This document shows, one piece after another, positions 15,535 to 23,515 of a stretch of 64,000 nt of DNA (position 1 is the stretch's first letter; each line of letters opens with the position of its first letter). This DNA is from Flavihumibacter stibioxidans. Lineage in GTDB: Bacteria > Bacteroidota > Bacteroidia > Chitinophagales > Chitinophagaceae. The position numbers and the translations under genes were made by a program. The stretch covers positions 220,200 to 284,199 of the forward strand of contig NZ_MBUA01000028.1 in NCBI RefSeq assembly GCF_014332695.1, written 5' to 3'. The notes below the pieces were generated by a model. It had not been told where the DNA came from and did no database searches. It worked only from the letters and a program-made list of their open reading frames with translations.

Positions 15535-17736
15535 ATGAACATTATCCGGAAGAGCCCCTTGCAGGCACTGGGTTATGGCTTTATTGAAGCCGGCTATCAA
15601 CCTGAAGGAAAAGATGAATATTACCTGCGAAACCACCAGAACAACAGTGGCATCAGGTACAGGCAGCTGACTGCTTATGAAATCGAGGTACTGGTACGTA
15701 ACCGCAACCAGAGTGATGACTGGAACAAAATCCTTGTCTCGGATGCATTCAACCCTGAGCTGGTAAAAAACTGTAAATTCTTCGGTCTTGTAAGGATCGG
15801 CAAGCTGGAGCCATATTGCCTTGAATTCAAGAACCTCCGCATGCCGGTAGGGTTATACAACAGCACCATCATCAGTTGTGATTTCGGTAATAACGTGGTA
15901 GTGGACAATGTCAACTATATATCGCATTACATCGTAGGTAATGACGTAATGCTGGTAAACATAAATGAGCTGGCCACCACCAGCCATGCCAAATTCGGAA
16001 ATGGCATAGTAAAGGACGGAGAAGACGAAAAACTAAGGATCTGGCTGGAAGTGTGCAATGAGAACGGAGGCCGGAGTATTCTTCCGTTTGATGGCATGTT
16101 ACCCGGTGACGCCTTTTTGTGGAGCAGGCACCGTCAGGACAAACAATTACAGGAAAAATTCATTTCGTTTACTAATAACCGTTACGACACCCTTCGTGGA
16201 CACTATGGTATGATCGGCGACCGCACTGTCATCAAAAACAGCCGGATCATTAAAGATGTTCTGATTGGCAGCGATGCTTATATCAAAGGCGCCAATAAAA
16301 TAAAAAATGTAACTATCAACTCCATTCCGGAGGCCCGCACCCAGATAGGTGAGGGCTGCGAACTGGTTAATGGAATCATTGGGGTAGGCTGCCGCATTTT
16401 CTATGGGGTGAAAGCTGTACGCTTCTTCATGGCCAGCCATTCGCAACTGAAATACGGCGCTCGTCTGATCAACTCCTACCTTGGCAACAACGCCACGATA
16501 TCCTGTTGTGAAGTATTGAATTCCCTGATATTTCCCGCCCATGAACAGCACCACAACAATTCTTTCCTGTGTGCGGCGCTGGTGATGGGACAAAGCAATA
16601 TGGCTGCCGGTGCAACCATCGGTTCCAACCATAATTCCAGGAGCGCCGACGGAGAACTGATCGCTGGCCGTGGCTTCTGGCCCGGACTCTGCGTCAGCCT
16701 GAAGCACAATTCCAGGTTTGCCTCTTTCTGTATTATTGCCAAAGGCGATTTCCCGGCAGAACTCAATATTGAACTTCCATTCTCCCTCATAAGCAATGAT
16801 GTTTCAAATGACCGACTTGTTATAATGCCTGCATACTGGTTCGAACACAATATGTATGCACTCGCCCGCAACTCCTGGAAATATGTGGCAAGGGATCAGC
16901 GGCTTGAAAAAATCCAGCATATTGAATACGACTACCTGGCACCTGACACTGTCAATGAAATGCTGCAGGGGCTTGGATTGCTGGAAAAAGCAACAGGGGA
17001 AGCCTGGTACCGGAAAGAAGGAAAATCCGCAAATGCCGGCCAGCTAAGAAAAAAAGGAGCGGCATTATTACAGGCCGGAGAAGATGCCGTCAGGGATCTG
17101 GTAATTTTGCTGGATGGCGCTGAAAACAGCCACAGGCCTGCCGAAATACGGAAGGCTGCTACTGCCTACCACTGGTACAGAAGGATGCTCAACTATTACG
17201 CAGCCCGTGAAATCCTGGATTTCTTTGCAAGGAAACCTTTAAGCACACTAAATAGGATGGCAGCCAAACTACCTGCTGCCGGCAAACCCGGAAAGTGGGA
17301 AAATATCGGCGGACAGCTGATAGAATCTGATACTGTTCAAGGCTGGCTGCAACAGGTCAGGAAAGGGCAACTGACTGACTGGGACCAGCTACATTCGCTT
17401 TACGCCAACCAGTCTGTCTTGTATCCGGACCAGAAACTGGCTCATGCCCTGGCTATTTACAAGTCCTTACATGGAATTGACCTGTCATCCAATGCAGCAG
17501 AACTGAGATCCTTGCTTGAAAGCAGTATCGGATTCAGAAAGGAACTGGCAGACCGCATTTATGAATCAAGGGCCAAGGATTACCAGAATCCGTTCCGCCG
17601 GATGGTTTACGACAATGACGATGAGATGGGCATAGTCGTAGGCAAACTGGAGGACAACGGTTTCATCCATGAAGAACAAAAGGCCTTCAGGAATTTTAAA
17701 AAGCGGGTCAGCGGCCTGCTGAAACAAACCACCTAA
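15535..17736 (+). CDS. DUF4954 protein with left-handed beta-helix region
   Basis: A 733-residue cytoplasmic-looking protein with no signal peptide. The first 450 residues show hexapeptide-like periodicity (NSTIISCDFGNNVVVDN, then VIKNSRIIKDVLIGSDAYIKG around 235), typical of left-handed parallel beta helices in sugar-nucleotide acyl- or nucleotidyltransferases. The C-terminal 280 residues are helical. This is the DUF4954 family, found mainly in Bacteroidota and without a proven function. Its place 9 nt behind glmS suggests a link to amino-sugar metabolism, which is inference from position only. The last 4 bp overlap the convergent gene. Confidence 0.8.
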   Translation: MNIIRKSPLQALGYGFIEAGYQPEGKDEYYLRNHQNNSGIRYRQLTAYEIEVLVRNRNQSDDWNKILVSDAFNPELVKNCKFFGLVRIGKLEPYCLEFKNLRMPVGLYNSTIISCDFGNNVVVDNVNYISHYIVGNDVMLVNINELATTSHAKFGNGIVKDGEDEKLRIWLEVCNENGGRSILPFDGMLPGDAFLWSRHRQDKQLQEKFISFTNNRYDTLRGHYGMIGDRTVIKNSRIIKDVLIGSDAYIKGANKIKNVTINSIPEARTQIGEGCELVNGIIGVGCRIFYGVKAVRFFMASHSQLKYGARLINSYLGNNATISCCEVLNSLIFPAHEQHHNNSFLCAALVMGQSNMAAGATIGSNHNSRSADGELIAGRGFWPGLCVSLKHNSRFASFCIIAKGDFPAELNIELPFSLISNDVSNDRLVIMPAYWFEHNMYALARNSWKYVARDQRLEKIQHIEYDYLAPDTVNEMLQGLGLLEKATGEAWYRKEGKSANAGQLRKKGAALLQAGEDAVRDLVILLDGAENSHRPAEIRKAATAYHWYRRMLNYYAAREILDFFARKPLSTLNRMAAKLPAAGKPGKWENIGGQLIESDTVQGWLQQVRKGQLTDWDQLHSLYANQSVLYPDQKLAHALAIYKSLHGIDLSSNAAELRSLLESSIGFRKELADRIYESRAKDYQNPFRRMVYDNDDEMGIVVGKLEDNGFIHEEQKAFRNFKKRVSGLLKQTT

Positions 17737-19820
17737 AAAACCAGTTTTTGAACACCCAGGATCCTCCCCGGTGCTGAGATCCTGATAGTATAGATTCCGG
17801 CAGGAAAATTTGTCGCTCGAAGCTCCAGGTGGTTTTGGCCTTTATGCAGATAGTCAGTCTTTCTTGTTATTAGGCTTCCTTTAGCATCAAAAACTTCTAT
17901 AGTAACGGCCATATTTCCAGGTGAATTTACCAGAACAAAATCCGTTCCTGCTGGTCTCAAAATCTGAAATCCGTCAGTAAGGGACTGATGTCTGCTAAAT
18001 CTTATCACCCGGCTTGAATAGCGGTGTCCATTCTTATCCGTGCCGATGATCCGGCAAAATCCCGACTTCCAGCCGGCTGGTATTTCTAACCGGTAATCAG
18101 TTTTATACCGGCTTGCAGAGACTTTTCCTGCACCCGCAAACGTTCGACCATTGTCTGACAATTCCAGTTCAAACGTTTCCGTATCGGCGAGGTCAGTTAC
18201 CTTCCAGTAACAATAGATGCTGTTAAAGACTTTATCGACCCTGATACTTTCAAATAATACCGGTAAAGTATTGGACCCTGCCGCTGCACTGGCCAGGGTA
18301 AAATACGTAACCCGCGAGCCCAGTCCCTCAACAACAGTACTTGTAACAGAGCCCTTGTCAAAAGCGGCTCCGGAAGTGGCACTATTACCCATATCTGACC
18401 AGAGGCCATTATTAAATGCAGCCACGCGCAGGTCGGGCAGGTATGAAACCCCTCCACTGAAGGCATCATCAAAAGACAGTTCAATGACGGCATTCGCATC
18501 TGGCAACTGCCCTCCCCTGATCTTGGTGACAACCCAGTATTCCAGTTGTGAAACATGGTCAATCCCTTCACCCAGTCCCTCTCCGATGGAAAAGGCGCTT
18601 TCACGTTGATACATAGCCGACACATCTCCATGAATACCCCGCAATGATATCCAGCGTTGTTTTCCACTGGAACCCAATGGCAAAAAAGAATACCCTCCTT
18701 CCAATCCTTCAAGTACCAGGTCGCCTTCGATATAGGAAGCCCTGCTGATACTGTCTGCCCTGATGGTTGCTCCGGGTGCGAGACTGAGCCTGGATTCGGT
18801 TCCTGAATATAATACCCCCCTGACTAAATCAAGCCCGTAACTCAGGCGCAACGGAGCGGCCAGGGTAACGCCAAACGAATTACCAATACTGACAATAATA
18901 CTGTCGGTCAGGAGACCCGTACAACTGACGGACTGCATGGTGTTGCCTCCGAGCAGGATAGTACCGGTTCTTCCCGATGCATTTGTTTCAGTGATTCCAC
19001 CCCCCTTTTGTATCCAGTCTTTTTTCAGGAGGATGACCGATGATCTGTTACCGCTTGACAAATTGAACAAGGCCGAATCAATCAGGAGATTGCCGTCAAC
19101 CTGGATGGTATCATCAAAATGAAGCGAATAAGTCACCCCCGGTTCCAGTTCCAGGTTGCCCCTGATCTGTGCTTTATTGGTGCCGGCAGAAGAATAGGAA
19201 ATCTTACCTGAGGGTCCGGCAACTGCCGACAGTTGCAAGGTTCCGAAAGTTCTGCCACTCATTGAAATAGTGGATGCCGCATCTGTATTTTCAAACCTGA
19301 AAATCCCCTTTTCCGTACCGGACTGCCGGCTCAATTGTTGCACCAGTTCTGCATGCCCGGTTCGGGTTCTATGAATATAACGGCCGCCAGCAAGGATGCT
19401 GATGGAATCATTGATTCGCAGTGAATAACCACTGCTGCTGCCGGAAGCATTCAGGAAGGTACCGCCCGCCCCTATCTGTATCGTGTATCCATTTCCGCTG
19501 GTTTCGAAAGCCCTTGGATCCAGACTGCCTGATACGCTGGCGACCAAATTGGTTATCGGCAATTCCAATACAATTGAATAGGAAGATACCGGTTGTATCC
19601 GGAGCGTTCTGATCTTTACAGCAGAATCCGGTAAGACCACCCGGTAAGCTGACAATAACAGGCTGTTATCAAGCAGAACGTCATCCTGAAGCCCGGGAAC
19701 CTTTGCCTGTTCCCAGTTGGCCGGATCAGCCCATAAATTATTCAGGGCGGAACCCGTCCACCTGCTCTGTGCACCCGCCTGCATGGTAAGCAGCAGCAAT
19801 ACCCAACACCTCATTATCAT
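17733..19820 (-). CDS. Secreted protein with type IX secretion (type A) C-terminal sorting domain
   Basis: A 695-residue exported protein: MRCWVLLLLTMQAGAQS is a short signal peptide (the ATG at 19812-19814 is as likely as the one at 19818-19820). The mature N-terminus SRWTGSALNNLWADPANWE resembles the opening of autotransporter-like and other surface proteins of this phylum, followed by a long beta-helix-like region with Gly/Ser-rich repeats. From about residue 615 the chain has the Por_Secre_tail pattern (VTIEVFDAKGSLITR, then FPAGIYTIRIS and a basic-hydrophobic end VQKLVF), which directs export by the T9SS and surface attachment. No enzymatic motif is visible; adhesion is a guess. Confidence 0.82.
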   Translation of the reverse strand: MIMRCWVLLLLTMQAGAQSRWTGSALNNLWADPANWEQAKVPGLQDDVLLDNSLLLSAYRVVLPDSAVKIRTLRIQPVSSYSIVLELPITNLVASVSGSLDPRAFETSGNGYTIQIGAGGTFLNASGSSSGYSLRINDSISILAGGRYIHRTRTGHAELVQQLSRQSGTEKGIFRFENTDAASTISMSGRTFGTLQLSAVAGPSGKISYSSAGTNKAQIRGNLELEPGVTYSLHFDDTIQVDGNLLIDSALFNLSSGNRSSVILLKKDWIQKGGGITETNASGRTGTILLGGNTMQSVSCTGLLTDSIIVSIGNSFGVTLAAPLRLSYGLDLVRGVLYSGTESRLSLAPGATIRADSISRASYIEGDLVLEGLEGGYSFLPLGSSGKQRWISLRGIHGDVSAMYQRESAFSIGEGLGEGIDHVSQLEYWVVTKIRGGQLPDANAVIELSFDDAFSGGVSYLPDLRVAAFNNGLWSDMGNSATSGAAFDKGSVTSTVVEGLGSRVTYFTLASAAAGSNTLPVLFESIRVDKVFNSIYCYWKVTDLADTETFELELSDNGRTFAGAGKVSASRYKTDYRLEIPAGWKSGFCRIIGTDKNGHRYSSRVIRFSRHQSLTDGFQILRPAGTDFVLVNSPGNMAVTIEVFDAKGSLITRKTDYLHKGQNHLELRATNFPAGIYTIRISAPGRILGVQKLVF

Positions 19821-19905
19821 ATCTCACAATTTTGCTACGGGAAAATTACAATGAAGTGAAGGTCGCCGCAATAGTTTCGGCTAAACAGGGTGAAAAAACG
19901 GTATA

Positions 19906-19933
19906 CAAAAAGCCCCTTTCAAATGAAAGGGGC
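19906..19933 (-). terminator. Intrinsic terminator of the Ala-rich lipoprotein gene
   Basis: GCCCCTTTC and GAAAGGGGC pair across an AAAT loop, with an A run on the plus strand at 19907-19911 that becomes the U tail on the minus strand. It lies 30 bp past the stop of the gene at 19964. Confidence 0.85.
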
Positions 19934-19963
19934 CCTACAAATAGTTATGATTGCCAGAAGTAA

Positions 19964-20176
19964 TTACTTCTTCAGGCTATCTACCTGAGCAGCTGCAGAG
20001 TCAGTAGCAGCTTTAACAGTAGAGTCGATAGCAGCGGCAGCTGAATCAACGGTAGCAACTGCAGAATCAACAGTAGCGGTTACTGCAGAATCAACAGTAG
20101 CTTCAGTAGTTTCAGCAGCATTGTTACAAGCGGCGAAAGCGGCAGCGATAGCCAGAACAGCAAATACTTTTTTCAT
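19964..20176 (-). CDS. Small Ala/Val/Asp/Ser-repeat lipoprotein
   Basis: A 70-residue protein: signal peptide MKKVFAVLAIAAAFAAC with a lipobox (FAAC, Cys17), then a low-complexity repeat in which VDSA or VDSAV recurs about six times at 7-8 residue intervals (TVDSAVTATVDSAVATVDS), ending QVDSLKK. The periodicity fits an amphipathic alpha-helix or coiled coil anchored to a membrane, in broad outline like Lpp of E. coli, but sequence similarity to Lpp is not claimed. It is monocistronic, with its own strong-looking promoter and terminator, which suggests high expression. I do not know a named family. Confidence 0.8.
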   Translation of the reverse strand: MKKVFAVLAIAAAFAACNNAAETTEATVDSAVTATVDSAVATVDSAAAAIDSTVKAATDSAAAQVDSLKK

Positions 20177-20210
20177 TGTTTGTTTACGTTTTGTGGATGT
20201 TTTTTAAAAC

Positions 20211-20228
20211 AGGCGCAAATTTACGCCT
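20211..20228 (-). promoter_or_regulatory. -7 promoter box flanked by a 5-bp inverted repeat
   Basis: CAAATTTA at 20216-20223 is TAAATTTG on the minus strand. AGGCG and CGCCT flank it exactly. The ATG of the lipoprotein gene is 40 bp downstream. Confidence 0.5.
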
Positions 20229-20304
20229 TTGCCGCATATAATCAAATTTCGAACCAACTTTTTCACCTTCCTTTCACGATTCATCCGGGCCCATACCTGG
20301 TTTC

Positions 20305-21618
20305 TTACTTTTTCCTGAAGAATATCCGCACCGGAACCCCTTTGAAATTGAACTGTTCGCGCAGTTTATTTTCAAGGTAATTCCTGTAGGGCGCTTTGAT
20401 ATCATCGGGATAATTACAGAAAAAGGCAAAGGAAGGAACCACCGTTGGCAATTGTGTCACATATTTGATACTCACCGGGTTACCACGAACAACAGGCGGA
20501 TGATACGCTGCAATTGCCTTGAGCATGGTATCATTTAACTGTGAAGTCGTCACTTTCCGCTTACGGTTTTCCACCACTTCCAGGCCAATCTCAATGGCTT
20601 TGAAAATCCTGGTTTTCTCCTTCGCGGAAATGAATAAAACGGGAACATCCGTGAATGGAGCCAGCCTTTCCTTCAGGAGTTTTTCATAATCACGTGCCGT
20701 ATTGGTTTGCTTTTCCACAAGATCCCATTTGTTTACCAGTATCACAATCCCCTTTCCCTTGCGGGCTGCCAGACTGAAGATACTAAGGTCCTGGGCTGTT
20801 ATTCCTTTCTGCGCATCCAGCACCAGCAGGCAGACATCCGCCTCATCCAACGCCTTGATAGCCCTGATAACGGAATAAAACTCCAGGTCCTCCTCCACTT
20901 TCTGTTTCCTTCGGATACCTGCTGTGTCTATCAGGATGAATTCCTTCTGGAACATGTTGTAATGGGTATGAATCGTATCCCTTGTGGTACCGGCAATATC
21001 ACTTACGATGGTACGCTCCTGGCCCACCAAAGCATTCAAAAGGGAAGATTTGCCTACGTTAGGCTGGCCGATGATGGCGAACTTTGGAACTCCTTCCCCT
21101 TCGTCCTCGGCATACCTGTCTTCCGAAATTTTTTCGGTGATGGCATCCAGCACTTCTCCTGTGCCGCTTCCGCTGATGGCTGACAGGAAAAAAATATTCT
21201 CAAACCCGAGGCCATAAAATTCAGTGGCTTCCAGTAATCGCTGGTTGTTATCTACCTTGTTAACGACCAGGTAAACCGGCTTGGTAGTGCGCCGGAGCAC
21301 ATCTGCCATGGCTTCATCAAGATCTGTGATACCGGTGGCAGTATCGGTCATAAATACCAGGGCATCTGCTTCTTCCAGGGCAATCAGCACCTGCTTCTTG
21401 ATTTCCTGCTCAAATACGTCATTGCTTTTGGGAACGAAACCACCTGTATCGATGACGTTGAATGTTTTACCATTCCACTCGGCAATACCATACTGGCGGT
21501 CACGCGTCACACCACTTACATCATCCACAATCGCTTTCCGTTGTTCCAGCAGACGATTGAAAAAAGTGCTCTTTCCTACATTTGGTCTGCCAACAATTGC
21601 CACAGTATATCCGGCCAT
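20305..21618 (-). CDS. der: Ribosome biogenesis GTPase Der (EngA)
   Basis: A 437-residue protein with two tandem GTPase domains, unique to Der. Domain 1 has GRPNVGKST (P-loop), DTGG and NKVD; domain 2 has GQPNVGKSS, DTAG and NKWD; a KH-like domain follows from about 350. Der acts in 50S subunit maturation. The ATG at 21616-21618 (MAGYTVAIVGRPN) is used rather than the ATG two codons upstream, since the G1 motif sits at the usual distance. It lies downstream of era and an unknown secreted protein gene on the same strand, so two ribosome-assembly GTPases bracket that gene. Confidence 0.96.
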   Translation of the reverse strand: MAGYTVAIVGRPNVGKSTFFNRLLEQRKAIVDDVSGVTRDRQYGIAEWNGKTFNVIDTGGFVPKSNDVFEQEIKKQVLIALEEADALVFMTDTATGITDLDEAMADVLRRTTKPVYLVVNKVDNNQRLLEATEFYGLGFENIFFLSAISGSGTGEVLDAITEKISEDRYAEDEGEGVPKFAIIGQPNVGKSSLLNALVGQERTIVSDIAGTTRDTIHTHYNMFQKEFILIDTAGIRRKQKVEEDLEFYSVIRAIKALDEADVCLLVLDAQKGITAQDLSIFSLAARKGKGIVILVNKWDLVEKQTNTARDYEKLLKERLAPFTDVPVLFISAKEKTRIFKAIEIGLEVVENRKRKVTTSQLNDTMLKAIAAYHPPVVRGNPVSIKYVTQLPTVVPSFAFFCNYPDDIKAPYRNYLENKLREQFNFKGVPVRIFFRKK

Positions 21619-21643
21619 AATCAAAAATTTAGATCTTAGTTAT

Positions 21644-22393
21644 TTAATCAGCCTTACCGGCTAATGGTTGTTTCTTTATAAACTCATCATAGGCTTTCAG
21701 TAAAACCAGGACATCATTTTCCTTTTTCAGTGAAAGACCTTGTTCTTTTATGTAGGGCCTGAGACCAGATGACCGTGGCAAAGCCGTCAGTACATATTCT
21801 GCTGAAAGCTTTTTCAGGTGTACGACCCTGTTATTGCCACTGATAAAATAGTCCAGCCTGTCTCTTAATTCATACCGCTTTTCCGTTCCGAAGCGGGCAT
21901 CCATTACCACCAACTCTCTCCTGTTCAACTTCATCAACCTGAAAGTATCCCGGTTCAGTTCCTCCAGGTATCCCTGAACAGGTTTGTTGTTTATATAAAC
22001 ATCGGGCAGGTCATTCCTGAATACTGTTAAAATTCCTGATGTATCCTCACCTGGATGCAACACGGCCATTTTAAGAATTTCCGGTGACGCCACCTGCTCC
22101 TTCCCTTCCAGGTCCTTAAAATGAACTTCCTGGCTCAACAGATTGTACCGCACAAACAAACGGGCAATTACATTTTTATTCGATCCGTAAAGTGAAGCCA
22201 GTTTCCAGTCCTCACTCCAATATCTTGACCCATTTACCTTTTCGTCGGGTATGCTCTTATTCAGGTTCTCCGTTCCGTAAACGGTCCAATCACCTTTGTA
22301 ATCCTGTCCTTTAGGATTCATTTCTATGAACACCTGGCCTTTGCCCAGGGTGCTGACCAGTATAAGGACAAAAAATAGTGGATACCTTTTCAT
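21644..22393 (-). CDS. Secreted protein of unknown function between era and der
   Basis: A 249-residue protein that I do not recognise. The ATG at 22391-22393 starts MKRYPLFFVLILVSTLGKGQ, a clear signal peptide; the longer frame upstream adds a non-signal extension and is rejected. The mature part is mixed alpha/beta and rich in charged residues: VFIEMNPKGQDYKGDWTVYG near 20, VARLFVRYNLLSQEVHF near 85, and YELRDRLDYFISGNNRVVHLKK near 175. There are no cysteines and no repeats. It may read a short beta-sheet domain of the kind seen in Bacteroidota 'hypothetical' exported proteins. It begins 30 bp after era and ends 25 bp before der, so it is likely cotranscribed with both. Confidence 0.75.
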   Translation of the reverse strand: MKRYPLFFVLILVSTLGKGQVFIEMNPKGQDYKGDWTVYGTENLNKSIPDEKVNGSRYWSEDWKLASLYGSNKNVIARLFVRYNLLSQEVHFKDLEGKEQVASPEILKMAVLHPGEDTSGILTVFRNDLPDVYINNKPVQGYLEELNRDTFRLMKLNRRELVVMDARFGTEKRYELRDRLDYFISGNNRVVHLKKLSAEYVLTALPRSSGLRPYIKEQGLSLKKENDVLVLLKAYDEFIKKQPLAGKAD

Positions 22394-22423
22394 CACATAA
22401 TGATTTATGTTAATATACCACAA

Positions 22424-23293
22424 TTAATTGTATCCATATTCCCGCAGGTGCAAATCATTATCCCTCCATTTCGGCCTTACTTTCACGAACAATTCCAGGA
22501 ACACTTTCTGGCCCAGGAATTTTTCTATTTCCTGCCTGGAGCGGGTTCCCAACTCCCGGATCATCTTCCCCTTCTCTCCTAAAATAATTCCTTTCTGGGT
22601 ATCCCTTTGTACGATGATATCGGCCATAATCTTGACCAGGGTTGACTTTTCCTTGAACTCCTGCACCAGGATGGCCGTATGATATGGGATCTCATCCTGG
22701 TAAAGCTGGTAAATCTGTTCCCTGATCAGCTCCCCTACAAAAAAACGGGTAGGCAGGTCCGTGAGGTTGTCTTCGTCAAAGAACGGCTCCCCTTCCGGAA
22801 GGAAGGAAAGGATTTTCTGTAACAGTTCATCAACTCCCTGTTTCCGGAGAGCCGAAACCATCTCAATCTCTTTTACATATGGCTTTCCGCTGAAGAACTG
22901 TTTGGCCTGCTCCAGTTTTTCGGCAGATGCGCCATCAATTTTGTTAAGGACCAGGAGGGCCGGCACCCTCAGCCTTAATGCAGAAAAAATGGCATCACTT
23001 TCTGCCCAGTCATCCCACACATCAACCAGTAACAAAGCCAGGTCGGCATCTTCCAGGGCGCTTTTTACGGCCTGCATCATGCGCTCGTGCAACTTGTATT
23101 TGGGTTCAATGATCCCGGGAGTATCGGAAAAAATGATCTGGTAACCCGGTTCAGACAGTATTCCCTTGATCCTGTGACGGGTTGTTTGCACTTTGGGAGA
23201 CACAATAGCCAGCTTCTCACCCATAAAGGCGTTCAGTAAGGTGCTCTTGCCCGCATTGGGCTTTCCAAAAATATTTACGAATCCTGCTTTCAT
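22424..23293 (-). CDS. era: GTPase Era
   Basis: A 289-residue protein with an N-terminal GTPase domain (GKPNAGKST P-loop near residue 11, DTPG near 58, LNKID near 117) and a C-terminal KH domain (about 200-289) containing GEKGKMIRELGTRSR, the RNA-binding GxxG-type loop. Era binds the 3' end of 16S rRNA during 30S assembly. The length is typical (about 300). It is the first gene of a run with the unknown exported protein and der, all on the minus strand, starting divergently from the large sensor gene across about 220 bp. Confidence 0.97.
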   Translation of the reverse strand: MKAGFVNIFGKPNAGKSTLLNAFMGEKLAIVSPKVQTTRHRIKGILSEPGYQIIFSDTPGIIEPKYKLHERMMQAVKSALEDADLALLLVDVWDDWAESDAIFSALRLRVPALLVLNKIDGASAEKLEQAKQFFSGKPYVKEIEMVSALRKQGVDELLQKILSFLPEGEPFFDEDNLTDLPTRFFVGELIREQIYQLYQDEIPYHTAILVQEFKEKSTLVKIMADIIVQRDTQKGIILGEKGKMIRELGTRSRQEIEKFLGQKVFLELFVKVRPKWRDNDLHLREYGYN

Positions 23294-23487
23294 CTTTAGC
23301 GGTTTGCAGGCAACAGTTTATACGCTAAAGAAAGCGGGAGGTAGTCAGATTCTCTGCGTGAAATGTTGCCGCATAGAATAAAAAAAGAGCACAAAGGTAG
23401 TCCAATACAGGCAATCCCCCAACCCATTACCAAATTTTCACAATTCATACAAGCAGACCTTGAAAAGATTTTGCATTATAGGTTTAT

Positions 23488-23495
23488 TACATTTG
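23488..23495 (+). promoter_or_regulatory. -7 promoter box (TACATTTG) of the sensor-kinase operon
   Basis: TACATTTG lies 20 nt upstream of an in-frame TTG at 23516 that begins a good signal peptide. A TTTTG at 23469-23473 could serve as the upstream element. Confidence 0.5.
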
Positions 23496-23515
23496 ACCAG
23501 GAAAACCCACCAGCC

